In this document: piece by piece, positions 1-8,490 of the stretch
How the letters are laid out: every line of letters starts with the position of its first letter
How positions within the stretch are numbered: the first letter of the stretch is position 1
Source: Dokdonella fugitiva
GTDB taxonomy: Bacteria; Pseudomonadota; Gammaproteobacteria; Xanthomonadales; Rhodanobacteraceae
Direction of reading: 5' to 3'
Length of the DNA stretch: 64,000 bases
NCBI RefSeq assembly: GCF_004342425.1
Contig: NZ_SLWQ01000001.1
Span: 393,899 to 457,898 of the forward strand
The notes under the pieces: generated by a model
Database searches by the model: none
Told to the model about the DNA's origin: nothing
What the model saw: only the letters and a program-made list of their open reading frames with translations
Program-made: the position numbers and the translations under genes

Positions 1-339
1 GACGCCCCCGGCGTCGAGCACGGTGGTCGGCGGACCGGACGGCCGCCCGCCACAGTGCGGATTCCATGAGGCCATGATGTCGAGCTTCGCCGTCGTCGTG
101 AGCGCCTCGCTCCGGAACGGCGTACCACCGGTCGCGAAGGTGCCGGGCCCGATCGCAATGACGCTGTCCTCGTCGACGTAGGCGCCACCGTCGGACACCT
201 GCGCGAGTGCGTCGCGCAACTCGTCCGCCGTCGTCGCGCAAAGAAAGGCGGCGTCCGCGTCGCGCGATGGATGGGCGAGTGCGAGCAGCCCGATCATGAG
301 GGCGCCCCGGCGGCCTCGGATGGAAAGGGCGGAACGCAT
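1..339 (-). CDS. Secreted right-handed beta-helix-type protein, N-terminal part (partial)
   Basis: The reading frame enters at the window edge and starts with ATG at 339, giving 113 visible residues; a second ATG lies at 297. The N-terminus is basic (RSALSIRGRRG) followed by a hydrophobic run (LMIGLLALAH), a probable secretion signal. The visible mature part (residues 31-113) resembles the first segment of the beta-helix protein at 4822..6615: 'FLCATTADELRDALAQ' matches its 'THVSLADALAAAA' region, followed by an 'IAIGPGTF' strand-like stretch. The role is unknown; extracellular beta-helix proteins of this kind are often adhesins or polysaccharide-associated. The C-terminus lies outside the window, so length and tail cannot be judged. 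It lies upstream on the same strand of nothing visible; the frameshifted lipoprotein gene follows at 492. Confidence 0.6.
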   Translation of the reverse strand, partial: MRSALSIRGRRGALMIGLLALAHPSRDADAAFLCATTADELRDALAQVSDGGAYVDEDSVIAIGPGTFATGGTPFRSEALTTTAKLDIMASWNPHCGGRPSGPPTTVLDAGGV

Positions 340-491
340 GCGGACCTCGGCGGTCGTGGGGATCGTCCGCGCGATGGTATCAAGCGACAGCGCGGCGCCG
401 GCCCCCCGGCCTTCCGCGCCGCTGCGTCCCACCCTGCAAGGGGCGTGCGCTCGATGACGCGCGGGTCGGGCCTGGATCCGGCGCTTCGCGC

Positions 492-1336
492 CTACATGTC
501 CGGCCGATCCGCGCCGCCGTTCTGCGCCGGGTCGACGATCGTGATGCGACCGTCGGCGACCTTCCACAGGTGCGTCTCCGACGCGAGCATGATCGGCCAT
601 GGGTAGGTCAGGCTGGTGTAGACATGCGTCGGCGCCGGCAGGTCCGACAGCACGATCGTTGCCATGAGTGCCTTGAGCTCCCCGCCGTCCGGCATTTTCC
701 TGCCCGTGTCGAAATCGAGGCAGGCCTTCGAGTACGGCTCGAACGCGAGCATGGTTCCGCCATCGGCGGAGACGCGAACACGCGCGTGCCCACCCAGCGG
801 AACGATGTGGGGATCGTCGGTCGCGGAGAGGACGTAGACATCCATCGTCCCGCCTTCGGCGGGCAGCACGACGGTGTTGCGCGTCCCGCCGCAGACGTTC
901 GGCGCGGCCTCGAGCGCGGTGGCTCGCGCGCGGACCTGTCGAAGTTCCTCCGCGTCCGGCTCACGCGCGGGATCCAGCACCGCCACGGGCGCGGAATGGC
1001 TCATGTCGACGTCACCGAGGACGCGCCAATGCCCATGGTCCTCGCCGAGGAACGAAACGCGAACCAGGCCGTCGCGCCCGGTCACCGCATAGCTGACGCG
1101 CGGCACGGAGCGGCCGTCGAGGGCCGTGGTGAAGGCATCCGAGGCATGCCAGACGAACTGGTCCTGTCGATGGATGGCGCGACCCGTCGCCGTGATCGCT
1201 GCGATCGCTTGCAGCTCTTCCGGCGATGCAGGCTGCGGCTGCCACTTCGACGTGCGGTCGGCCTGGCCGTCGCGCAACCCGCCAGCACGGCGACGAGGGT
1301 GATGACCGCACACCGGCGCAGCACGCGGCCCGTCAT
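492..1336 (-). pseudogene. Probable lipoprotein of unknown function, frameshifted after the signal peptide
   Basis: Two frames must be joined to make a sensible protein. From ATG 1336 one frame encodes a classical lipoprotein signal, 'MTGRVLRRCAVITLVAVLAG' followed at once by the lipobox Cys. A few codons later that frame degenerates. The body, open from a GTG at 1313 to the stop at 492, lies in another frame and reads from 'DRTSKWQPQPASPEELQA' to '..IVDPAQNGGADRPDM'. A single indel between about 1255 and 1290 would join them. The mature region (about 250 residues) has two cysteines and mixed strand/helix character; I recognise no family. It lies just downstream of the kinase at 1508. It may be a true pseudogene or a sequencing indel. 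Confidence 0.55.
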
Positions 1337-1507
1337 GACGGTCACGGATGCATTGTCGTATACGCTCCCCATTTTCGCCGACCTCCCCTCAACGGAACCG
1401 CCGTTATATCCGAACGCGCCGCGCGCGGACCAGTTCCCTACGTATACCATGGCGCATCCGGCGCTTCGCGCCGCGAGCCGCCCTGCGAGGCGGACGATGC
1501 GATCTCG

Positions 1508-4129
1508 TCATCGGGCCGAGGCGCTGCGTCGCAGGCGCGTGGCCAGCCATGGCGGCAGGGTACGATCGGCGCGCAGCGCGGCGATCGCCGTATCGGCACC
1601 GGTCGCGTCGGCGCCTTTGCAACGCGCGTCGAGGAGCCACCAGGCGAGCCACCAGTCGCGGTCGGCGGGTTCCGGCGATGGCGGCGGCACCGCCGACGGT
1701 ACCGTGCAGTCGCCGGCATCGGCGGCGAGCAACGCGCGCGTGATGCACAGGTGGCGGGTGAATGGCGTGCGCGACTCGATATCGCTGCAGGTGGGCGGCT
1801 GGTAACGCTGCAGCAGGTCTTTCGCCGCCGGATCGCCGCGCTCGAACAGCATGACGCCGAGCACGCCCGCGACCCAGGTCGTGCGCGAACGCTGTTCCTG
1901 CGGCAGCGCTTCCTGCATGGCCCATGCTTCCCGCGCCGACTGCAGCGCGGCGTCGCGCTCGCCGGCTTCGTCGCGCGCGACCGCGAGCTGGCCGAGCATG
2001 TTCACGCGCTGCGGATGCGGTGCGCTGCCGAGGGCCCGTTCGACCAGCGGCAACAGGCGCTCGTACTCGCGTGCCGATGCAGCCGGCCCCTTCCACACGC
2101 GCAGCAGCGACGCGCGGTTGCCCATCGTCTGCAGGGTCTGCGGATGCAGCGGGCCGTAGATCGCCTCGCTACGCTCGATCGCGCGCTGCATCGTCGCCTC
2201 GGCCTCGTCGTAGCGACCGAGGCGATGCAGCATGAGCGCGAGGTCGTTGAGGATCACCGCCATCTTCGGATGCGCCGGCGCGATGCGTCGTTGCGCGGCC
2301 TCGGCCTGCTTCAGGACGCCGAGCGCATCCGCGGTGCGCCCCTGGTGGTGCAGGCTCGTGGCGAGCGCGCACAGCGCGTCCGGATGGATCGGCTCATCGG
2401 TCGCGTTCGCCTCGGCGATCCGCTGCAGCGCGTCGCGCGCGATGCGTTCGGCCTCCGCACTGTGGCCGGCCTCGACCTGCATCTCCGCGCTGCGCACCTC
2501 GAGGTAGATGCGTTCGGGCCGCGTCGGCGCGAGGCCGGCGGCGATCGCCGCGGCGTCCGCCTCGTGCAATCGCCGCAAGGCCTCGACCGGATCGCCGCGC
2601 TCGAACGCGAGCATGCCGCGATCGCCGATCGCGACTGCCCATTTCGCATCGGGCACGCCATTGCGCGCGAACGCGGCCAGCGCATCGTCGAGCGAGGCCT
2701 GCGCGTCGTCGAGCAGGCCGCGTTCGAGCTGCACGCGGCCGATCATGCCGAGCATCTCGCCGAGCACGAGCGGGCGCGCGCCGAACTCGCGGCGCACGCG
2801 CGCGGCGCCGTTGCGGAGCAGCGTCGAAGCCGTCGGGTCCTTGCCCTGGGCGATGTCGGGATTGGCCGCGGCGAACAGGTCGAGCACGAAGTCCTTGATC
2901 GCGGTGGCCCGCGCGGCCTGCACGCGCGCATGGTGCGCCTGCCACGACGTCCCCGCGATGCCCGCAGCCACGGCGATCACGAGCGCGACGCCCGCGGCGA
3001 CACCGAGGCGGTGCCGCGCGACGAACTTGCGCACGCGATAGGCGCGACCGGGCGCGGTCGCAAGCACCGGCCGGCCCGCGAGCCAGCGATGGAGATCGGC
3101 GATGAGTGCGTCGACGGTGCCATAGCGCCGCGCCGGGTCGGCGTCGAGCGACTTGATGAGCACGCGGTCGAGGTCGTCGCGCAACGCGCGCCGGTGGCGC
3201 GCACCGGCGGCACTGCCGGCGGCGACGCGCGAGGGCAAGGTCACGTCCGCAGTACCGGTCGCCGCCCGCGGCGGGCATCCGGTCAGCAGGCGATAGAGCA
3301 ACGCGCCGAGGCCGTGGATGTCGGTCGCGGTGGTCGGCGATCCGTCGGTGAACTGTTCGGGCGCGGCGTACTGCGGCGTCAGCGCGCGCCACCCGGAGCG
3401 CGTCGCCGCATCGGCCTGGTCGGTCAGGCGCGCGATGCCGAAGTCGAGCAGCCTGACCTGCCCGTGCGCATCGACGAGCACGTTGGAGGGTTTGAGGTCG
3501 CGATGGATGACGAGGTTGCGATGCGCGGCCGCGACCGCCGCGGCGACCTGCAGGAACAGCATCACGACCTGGTGCGTATCGAGCGCATGGCGATCGCACC
3601 ACGCATCGATGTGCTCGCCCTCGACGAGCGGCATCGTCAACCACGGCGTGCCGTCCTCGGCGACGCCGGCGTCGAGCAGGCCGACGATGTGCGGATGGGC
3701 GAGGCGCGCGAGGATGTCGGTCTCGCGGCGGAACCGCTCGGCGCCGTCGCGGCTCAGGCTCGCGACCGTGAGCAGCTTGAGCGCGGCGGTCTGTTCCGCC
3801 GCCCCGTCCACGCGGCGCACGCGATAGATGACGGCCATGCCGCCGCGGCCGAGCTCGCCGTCGATTTCCCACACGCCGAAGCGGCGACCGTGCATGGCCG
3901 AGCCAGCGTCCGCGCCCGCGGGCGGCAACCACCGCGCGAGCGCGTCGCCCGCATCGATCCAGGCGTGCGCGCGCCCGCTGCTGTCGAGCAGGCGCTGCAG
4001 GCGCTCGCGCACGTCGGCGGGAACCGCGAGCGTCGCGAACCGTGCGGCGCGCTGCGCGGCATCGAGGTCAAGCATTCCGGCGAACAGGCGGTCCGCCTCC
4101 AGCCATGCACGGCGGTCCGCGGCGTCCAT
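1508..4129 (-). CDS. Ser/Thr protein kinase with one membrane segment and C-terminal TPR repeats
   Basis: An 873-residue Hanks-type kinase. The kinase domain spans about residues 85-350: glycine loop GELGRGGM near 92-98, ATP-binding Lys 118 (AALKLL), catalytic loop HRDLKPSN at 209-216 and DFG at 229-231, so it should be active. A single hydrophobic segment at about 372-395 would anchor it, placing the C-terminal 450 residues in the periplasm or, if inverted, leaving the kinase in the cytosol as usual for the family. That C-terminal part is helical with TPR-like repeats, suited to protein binding. The gene starts 3 bases after the stop of the ECF sigma gene, so the two are translationally close. 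This pairing is that of ECF43-type sigma factors, which are activated by phosphorylation by the adjacent kinase (EcfP/PknT, EcfK/PknS). The signal sensed is unknown. Confidence 0.9.
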   Translation of the reverse strand: MDAADRRAWLEADRLFAGMLDLDAAQRAARFATLAVPADVRERLQRLLDSSGRAHAWIDAGDALARWLPPAGADAGSAMHGRRFGVWEIDGELGRGGMAVIYRVRRVDGAAEQTAALKLLTVASLSRDGAERFRRETDILARLAHPHIVGLLDAGVAEDGTPWLTMPLVEGEHIDAWCDRHALDTHQVVMLFLQVAAAVAAAHRNLVIHRDLKPSNVLVDAHGQVRLLDFGIARLTDQADAATRSGWRALTPQYAAPEQFTDGSPTTATDIHGLGALLYRLLTGCPPRAATGTADVTLPSRVAAGSAAGARHRRALRDDLDRVLIKSLDADPARRYGTVDALIADLHRWLAGRPVLATAPGRAYRVRKFVARHRLGVAAGVALVIAVAAGIAGTSWQAHHARVQAARATAIKDFVLDLFAAANPDIAQGKDPTASTLLRNGAARVRREFGARPLVLGEMLGMIGRVQLERGLLDDAQASLDDALAAFARNGVPDAKWAVAIGDRGMLAFERGDPVEALRRLHEADAAAIAAGLAPTRPERIYLEVRSAEMQVEAGHSAEAERIARDALQRIAEANATDEPIHPDALCALATSLHHQGRTADALGVLKQAEAAQRRIAPAHPKMAVILNDLALMLHRLGRYDEAEATMQRAIERSEAIYGPLHPQTLQTMGNRASLLRVWKGPAASAREYERLLPLVERALGSAPHPQRVNMLGQLAVARDEAGERDAALQSAREAWAMQEALPQEQRSRTTWVAGVLGVMLFERGDPAAKDLLQRYQPPTCSDIESRTPFTRHLCITRALLAADAGDCTVPSAVPPPSPEPADRDWWLAWWLLDARCKGADATGADTAIAALRADRTLPPWLATRLRRSASAR

Positions 4130-4132
4130 GGC

Positions 4133-4678
4133 TCAGGGCAGCTGCGCGAGCAGCAACGCGCGCGCGCGTTGCCAGTCACGGTTGACGCTGCGCAGCGAGC
4201 GCCCGCTCGTCTCGGCGAGTTGTTCGAGCGTGAGGCCGGCGAACACGCGCATCTCGATCAGCTCGCGCGCGCCGGCGTCGATCGCGTCGACGCGGTCCAG
4301 TGCGGCATCGATGTCGAGCAGCTCGGGGGCGTCCGCGGCGATGCCCTCGGCATGCGCGAGCGGCTCGGCCGCCTGGCCCGCGCCGCGCTTGACCGCGCCG
4401 CGCGCGCGCGAGCGATCGACGAGGATCTGGCGCATCGCGCGCGCCGCGCAGGCGAAGAAGTGGTGGCGGTCGGCGAGATCGAGCCTGCGCGCGTCGACGA
4501 GCTTGAGGTAGGCCTCGTGGACCAGCGCGGTCGCACTCAGCGTGTGCTCGCCCGCGTGTGCCGACAAACGCGAGGCGGCCAGCGAGCGCAGCGTCGTGTA
4601 TACGCGTTCGAATACCGCATCGAGCGAACGCCCATCGCCCGACTGGGCCGCATGCAGCAGTTCGGTGATGTCGCCCAT
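4133..4678 (-). CDS. ECF-type RNA polymerase sigma factor (TIGR02999/ECF43-like)
   Basis: A 181-residue sigma factor starting at 4678 (MGDITELLHAAQSGD); the frame is open further upstream but has no sigma-like residues there. Region 2 carries 'ALVHEAYLKLV' and 'HHFFACAARAMRQILVDRSR', and the linker has 'KRGAG', both hallmarks of the TIGR02999 group. Region 4 shows the HTH 'LTLEQLAETSGRSLRSVNRDW'-like pattern near residues 145-170. No anti-sigma factor is nearby; instead a Ser/Thr kinase follows after 3 bases, which in the ECF43 group phosphorylates the sigma to switch it on. The beta-helix gene upstream on the same strand is a candidate target by position only. Confidence 0.9.
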   Translation of the reverse strand: MGDITELLHAAQSGDGRSLDAVFERVYTTLRSLAASRLSAHAGEHTLSATALVHEAYLKLVDARRLDLADRHHFFACAARAMRQILVDRSRARGAVKRGAGQAAEPLAHAEGIAADAPELLDIDAALDRVDAIDAGARELIEMRVFAGLTLEQLAETSGRSLRSVNRDWQRARALLLAQLP

Positions 4679-4821
4679 CCGATCGACCCGAAGCGGCCGG
4701 CAAGGGCGATATCGTAGCGGATCGCTGCGAGGTATTCGCGTGGACGCGCATGCGCGAGGCGAAGGAGCGTCGCACACGCGGCCCTGCGCGGATTCGAGCG
4801 CGGTTCGCATGGCGGCCCGCG

Positions 4822-6615
4822 TCAGTCGGTATAGCGATGCCCGAAGCCGTCGAGGAAGATGGCGTCGTGGTTCTCCACCGCACCGAGATCGTTGGGACCC
4901 CAGACGTTGTCGACACCATCGATGTCGTAGCCGGGCGCCTGCAGGTAGGCATCGATGCCGGCCGTCACGTCGAGGTTGTCGCAGGCGTCGATCGCCGGCG
5001 AATCGGCCGGCGGCATGAAGTCGTCGGCGAGGCGCGGATCCAGCACGGTCGCGCCCGGCACCATGTCATGGGCGATCAGGCAGTTGTTGTTGGCCATCGT
5101 CGCCCCCGCGGTCGCGGTCCACACGTCGCTGCCGGGCGACCACATGATGCTGCCCTGGTTGCGCAGCACGCCGCCGTTCATGTAGACGAGCGTGTCGACG
5201 TCGTTCCCGACCACGGTGTTGTAGACGAAGCGCAGGTTGATGCCGGGCGCATTCGCGAGCAGCGTGGTGACGCCGCTCGCATCGGCCTGGTTGTCGAGGA
5301 AGATGCACCGCTCGAACGAGAGTTCGCTGGTGCCGAACGCCATCGCCACGGCGACCTGGCCGTCGTCGTCGCGGTTGTTCTCGAACAGCGTGCGCGCGAA
5401 GCGGAAGATGCCGCGCTGGCTGCCGCTGTCGTTGCCGATGTAGCCCGCGCCGGCGCCGGGGCTGCCCGGCGTCGTGCTGTTGTAGGCGGTGTTGTACAGG
5501 ACCGCGGAGCAGGCGCTGTAGCGGGGGCCGAACGGGCAGCGCAGCCCGGTGCTGTCGAGGACCCAGTCCACCGCGTTCCACGAATGGAACGCCCCGCCCT
5601 TGCCCTTGGCGGTGTTGAACTGCGTGAGCGTGTTGCGCAGCGCGACGAAGGTGAAGGGGTCGGTCGGCCCGGCGGCGCCCTCGACGTAGATCGCGCCGCC
5701 GTAGTTGGCGGTGTTGGTGGAGATGTTGGTCGTGAAGCGGCTGGTCGCCGGCGCGCCGATCGTGATGTTGCCCTGCTTGCTGTAGATCGCGCCACCGAAG
5801 CCCTCGCCGGTGGCGAACGTCGCGCGGCCCGCGGTGTTGTGCGCGAGCACGACCGGCGGCAGCAGGTAGTCGGTGAGGATCGGCGGCGCCGCGACCAGCG
5901 TCGTCCTCGCCGTGTTCAATGCGACGCCGCCACCCGCTCGGCGTGCGGTGTTGTCTTCGATGCGCCCGTAGACGAGGCGGATCTCGGCGTTGTCGAGCGC
6001 GAACACGCCGCCGCCGGCGCCGAGCCCCCCGAGGCCGACCGCCTGGTTGCCATCGATGACCGCGGCGCCGTCCAGTACCAGTTTGGCGACGCGCGACGGC
6101 ACGCCGAACAGGCTGACGCCACCACCGTTGCCGGCGACGTTGCCCTCGACGATCGCGCCCGCGCCGAGCACGAGCGTTGCGTTCTGCAGCACGAGCGCGC
6201 CGCCACCACCGAGCACGTCGCTGGTGTTGACGCTGCCGCCGGTCAGCGTGACGTTGCGCAGCTCGAGGCGCCGTGGCGTGTCGCTCGCATTGTCGAAACG
6301 CAGCACGCTGCCGGGATTGATCTGGCGGATCACCATGCGCGCGTCCGGCGTCGGCGCGCTCGCGCCGCAGCTCGCATAGCCGCCTTCGATCGTGATGTCG
6401 GCCGCGGGCTCATCCAGCGAAATGCCGCCGGTGAGCAGTTCGCCGGTGCGCAACTTGATGAGGTGCGGACCGGCCGGATTGGCCGCCGCCGCGGCGAGCG
6501 CATCGGCGAGGCTCACGTGCGTGCAGCCGACCGGGCCGACCGAGTACGTCGCGGCTCGGCTCGCCGCGCAGGCGATCAGCAGGAACAGCGGGACGAACAG
6601 GCGAATCGGTTTCAT
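4822..6615 (-). CDS. Secreted right-handed parallel beta-helix repeat protein
   Basis: A 597-residue exported protein. Residues 1-22 (MKPIRLFVPLFLLIACAASR) form a Sec signal. The body is rich in Gly, Asn, Ala and short beta strands ending in Asn/Gly turns (for example 'LGGGGALVLQNATL', 'NGGGVSLFG', 'GGAIYS'), the pattern of Pmp/choice-of-anchor beta-helix proteins. The last residues are 'AIFLDGFGHRYTD', close to the 'IFxDGFE' tail of many secreted proteins in this order and to 'VFADDFDLCRL' of the protein ending at 62938. Its function is unknown; surface or secreted adhesion or glycan binding is an inference. It lies 143 bases upstream of the sigma gene on the same strand. Confidence 0.8.
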   Translation of the reverse strand: MKPIRLFVPLFLLIACAASRAATYSVGPVGCTHVSLADALAAAAANPAGPHLIKLRTGELLTGGISLDEPAADITIEGGYASCGASAPTPDARMVIRQINPGSVLRFDNASDTPRRLELRNVTLTGGSVNTSDVLGGGGALVLQNATLVLGAGAIVEGNVAGNGGGVSLFGVPSRVAKLVLDGAAVIDGNQAVGLGGLGAGGGVFALDNAEIRLVYGRIEDNTARRAGGGVALNTARTTLVAAPPILTDYLLPPVVLAHNTAGRATFATGEGFGGAIYSKQGNITIGAPATSRFTTNISTNTANYGGAIYVEGAAGPTDPFTFVALRNTLTQFNTAKGKGGAFHSWNAVDWVLDSTGLRCPFGPRYSACSAVLYNTAYNSTTPGSPGAGAGYIGNDSGSQRGIFRFARTLFENNRDDDGQVAVAMAFGTSELSFERCIFLDNQADASGVTTLLANAPGINLRFVYNTVVGNDVDTLVYMNGGVLRNQGSIMWSPGSDVWTATAGATMANNNCLIAHDMVPGATVLDPRLADDFMPPADSPAIDACDNLDVTAGIDAYLQAPGYDIDGVDNVWGPNDLGAVENHDAIFLDGFGHRYTD

Positions 6616-6890
6616 GGGCGATCTCCGGGACGACGACGGACGCGTCTCCCGGAGTCATTCGCAATCGCGCGCGAAACCGTGCCACCCCCGCCGGTCCCGG
6701 CGCGCCGCTTCGCGCCGCTGCCGCCGCCGACGGCGGCGCGCCGGCCTCCGTGCGACGGATGGCGCCTTGCGCCGCGACCACGGTCAGGCCGCCTGCGACT
6801 GTCGATCGGGAGGACGGGCCTTCCACGGAATCCGCCGGGCGAACTCAAACGGAAAATTGCTCCGTCCCCTTTGTTTAACACCGCGCGAAT

Positions 6891-7516
6891 TCAAAGAGAA
6901 TTGACTCCGCTCCCTTGGACTTCTTTGCTTACCACCCGACAGGTCCGCATGCGAGCGGCGATCGCAAGCACCAGGAACAGCGCGGTCAAACTCGATCCGC
7001 TGGTCGCAGGTACCGCCAGCGGCGGCGCCGCGGCGCGCGTCAGCGCGACGAAGGAGGCGTTGAAGGGTCGAGGTCGGTCAGGTACGACGAAAGGGAGCAT
7101 CCGAACTCGTAGATGGGCGGCGCATACATCGTATAGTCCATGCTGACGTGACATACGATCGATTGGCCGACGAGCACGGGTTCGTGCGGTGGGTACCAGT
7201 TGAGGTTGTAGTAAAAGCTGTTCTCCAGGTCGACGACCGATACGATGAACTGACCGAAGCAGTCCGTCGATGTGGTCCCGACATCGAGTTCATCGTAGAT
7301 TGGCGCGCTGCGGAAGGCCCACTCGGAGATGACGTTGGGGCCATGGTTGGTCGCCGTAACCGTGAAGGTAACGCGGTCACCGGGATGCAGGTTCGTGCTC
7401 TGACTCGCCTGGACATCCACCGATACATCGGACGGGATGGCCACGCCGGCCGAGGCGATGCTCGCGCCATGGATCAAGCTCGCGAACAATGACCAGCTCA
7501 GTAGCTTCGCGCGCAT
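6891..7516 (-). pseudogene. Secreted DUF11-like protein with frameshifted C-terminal membrane/sorting tail
   Basis: From ATG 7516 one frame encodes 158 residues and stops at 7040: a signal peptide (MRAKLLSWSLFASLIHGASIAS), then one Ig-like DUF11 domain with 'LHPGDRVTFTVTATNHGPN'. The domain should end in a 'DP..N-N-x-S' strand; here it reads 'LTDLDPSTPPSSR' and stops. In the next frame the same DNA reads 'FNASFVALTRAAAPPLAVPA', then 'TSGSSLTALFLVLAIAARMR' and a stop at 6891. That is the expected last strand plus a VP-x-hydrophobic-Arg tail like the IPTL/PEP-CTERM sorting anchors. One lost base near 7065 explains everything. The intact ancestor was therefore probably a surface-sorted protein. 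Base composition here is lower in GC than the flanking housekeeping genes. Confidence 0.6.
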
Positions 7517-7546
7517 GAGGGGGCTACCCGAAGGCTGCGCGCAGAT

Positions 7547-7885
7547 TCATAGCGCGGCGTCGATGACCTTGGTGAGCTGCGACTTCGAGACGAGACCCAT
7601 CTGCGTCGCCTGCACGGTGCCGCCCTTGAACAGCAGCATCGTCGGCGCCGAGCGCACGCCGTAGGCGAGCGCGGTCTTCGGGTTGCGGTCGATCTCGAGC
7701 TTGGCCACCTTCACGCGACCGCCGTAGTCGTCCGCGAGCTGCACGAGCATCGGCGCCAGCGCCTTGCACGGGCCGCACCATTCGCCTCAGAAGTCGACGA
7801 GCACGGGCGTCGGCAACTGCAGGACGTCGGTGGCGAAGGTGGTGTCGGTGGTGGTGAAGACGTTCGCGTTCATTGGCTGACTCAT
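7547..7885 (-). pseudogene. Thioredoxin copy A, interrupted by a nonsense codon
   Basis: This is nearly identical to the intact thioredoxin gene at 8922..9275 from the start codon (ATG 7885) on. At the tryptophan that precedes the active site in '[10 protein letters not shown]', the codon is TGA instead of TGG (the only difference in 'cattcgcctcagaag' versus 'cattcgccccagaag' on the plus strand). Translation would end after about 35 residues, before the redox cysteines. The 3' end also differs: it reads 'VIDAAL' then stop, lacking the last few residues 'KLVGN' of copy B. The 5' end abuts a 39-bp repeat (7889..7927). Confidence 0.8.
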
Positions 7886-7888
7886 GCG

Positions 7889-7927
7889 CTCACTACGTCG
7901 GGATAAGTGACTCTGACCCCGTTAGCT
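7889..7927. repeat. 39-bp direct repeat, copy 1 of 3, upstream of thioredoxin copy A
   Basis: The sequence ctcactacgtcgggataagt... ending in gaccccgttagct recurs at 9279..9317 and 9319..9357. It lies four bases before the start codon of thioredoxin copy A. It includes the phrase 'gtgactctgacccc', and a looser version ('atgaccctgacccct') recurs near 9522. Phrases of this type are common between genes in this order and are often beside short mobile or REP-related sequences; that link is family knowledge, not shown here. Confidence 0.8.
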
Positions 7928-8133
7928 GCTCGTACGGCTCCCGGGCGGAGCGCCATCGTGGCTGCCTTGACGGTGTTTTACGGAAGCTTTGGATACGGCG
8001 GTAGCCCGTGGATCGCGCTCGGCCCGGGCCAACGCACCAAGTTGCCGATCGGTGGGATACTCGCGGCAGAGGCGCCGCGGTACATCATCAGCAACCATTC
8101 GTCGGTTGGTTCATGCAGAAATGTGAAGATCAT
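7928..8133. other. Intergenic stretch between thioredoxin copy A and the unknown gene at 8134
   Basis: About 200 bases without a convincing gene. A frame runs from 8008 into the gene at 8134 but its predicted residues are compositionally poor, and the codon pattern improves only after 8134. No terminator or promoter is evident. Together with the flanking thioredoxin copies this stretch belongs to the rearranged region. Confidence 0.4.
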
Positions 8134-8490
8134 ATGAGCGTCGAAATCGTCCCGCTCGCCAGTATGCCGCGGCGCAACTATTGCCGAGCGGCCGAGGCGC
8201 GCGTCGATTACGACGACGTTGCGCGGCGCCTTGGTGCACGTCCGACACGTGGCACGTTCAAGGACGGCCTTGCGTTTCCGAAACGCTATCGTGACATTGG
8301 CCTGAGGCTATCGACGGGACGTTTCGCGACGCTCACGCAGACCGAAATGCGCCAAGCCGTCATCGAAATCGGTCTGGAACTGGTCGACGGGGAGGCATTC
8401 TACGCGGAGGATCTGGAAGCGGTCACTTCGGCCATGGGTCTCGACGCGGAGCACGTCAAACGACTGGACAATGGATTCCGATGGCTTTAG
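8134..8490 (+). CDS. Small soluble protein of unknown function
   Basis: The start is placed at ATG 8134 (MSVEIVPLASMPRRN), giving 118 residues; an earlier in-frame ATG at 8008 adds a compositionally odd extension. A weak 'gaag' lies about 6 bases upstream. The product is predicted soluble and mixed alpha/beta, with no signal peptide or Cys motif. It contains the segments 'RYRDIGLRLSTGRFATLTQ' and 'LELVDGEAFYAEDLEAV'. I recognise no family. It lies between two thioredoxin copies and runs toward the gene at 8456..8860, overlapping its 3' end by 35 bases, which suggests one of the two ends is not the true one or that both arrived together. Confidence 0.45.
   Translation: MSVEIVPLASMPRRNYCRAAEARVDYDDVARRLGARPTRGTFKDGLAFPKRYRDIGLRLSTGRFATLTQTEMRQAVIEIGLELVDGEAFYAEDLEAVTSAMGLDAEHVKRLDNGFRWL

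Noticed and set aside
1226..4717. Very long open frame on the plus strand opposite the kinase and sigma genes
   Set aside because: It is Arg/Ala-rich, has no start signal or domain, and the minus strand holds a complete kinase and sigma factor. In high-GC DNA antisense frames stay open by codon bias.
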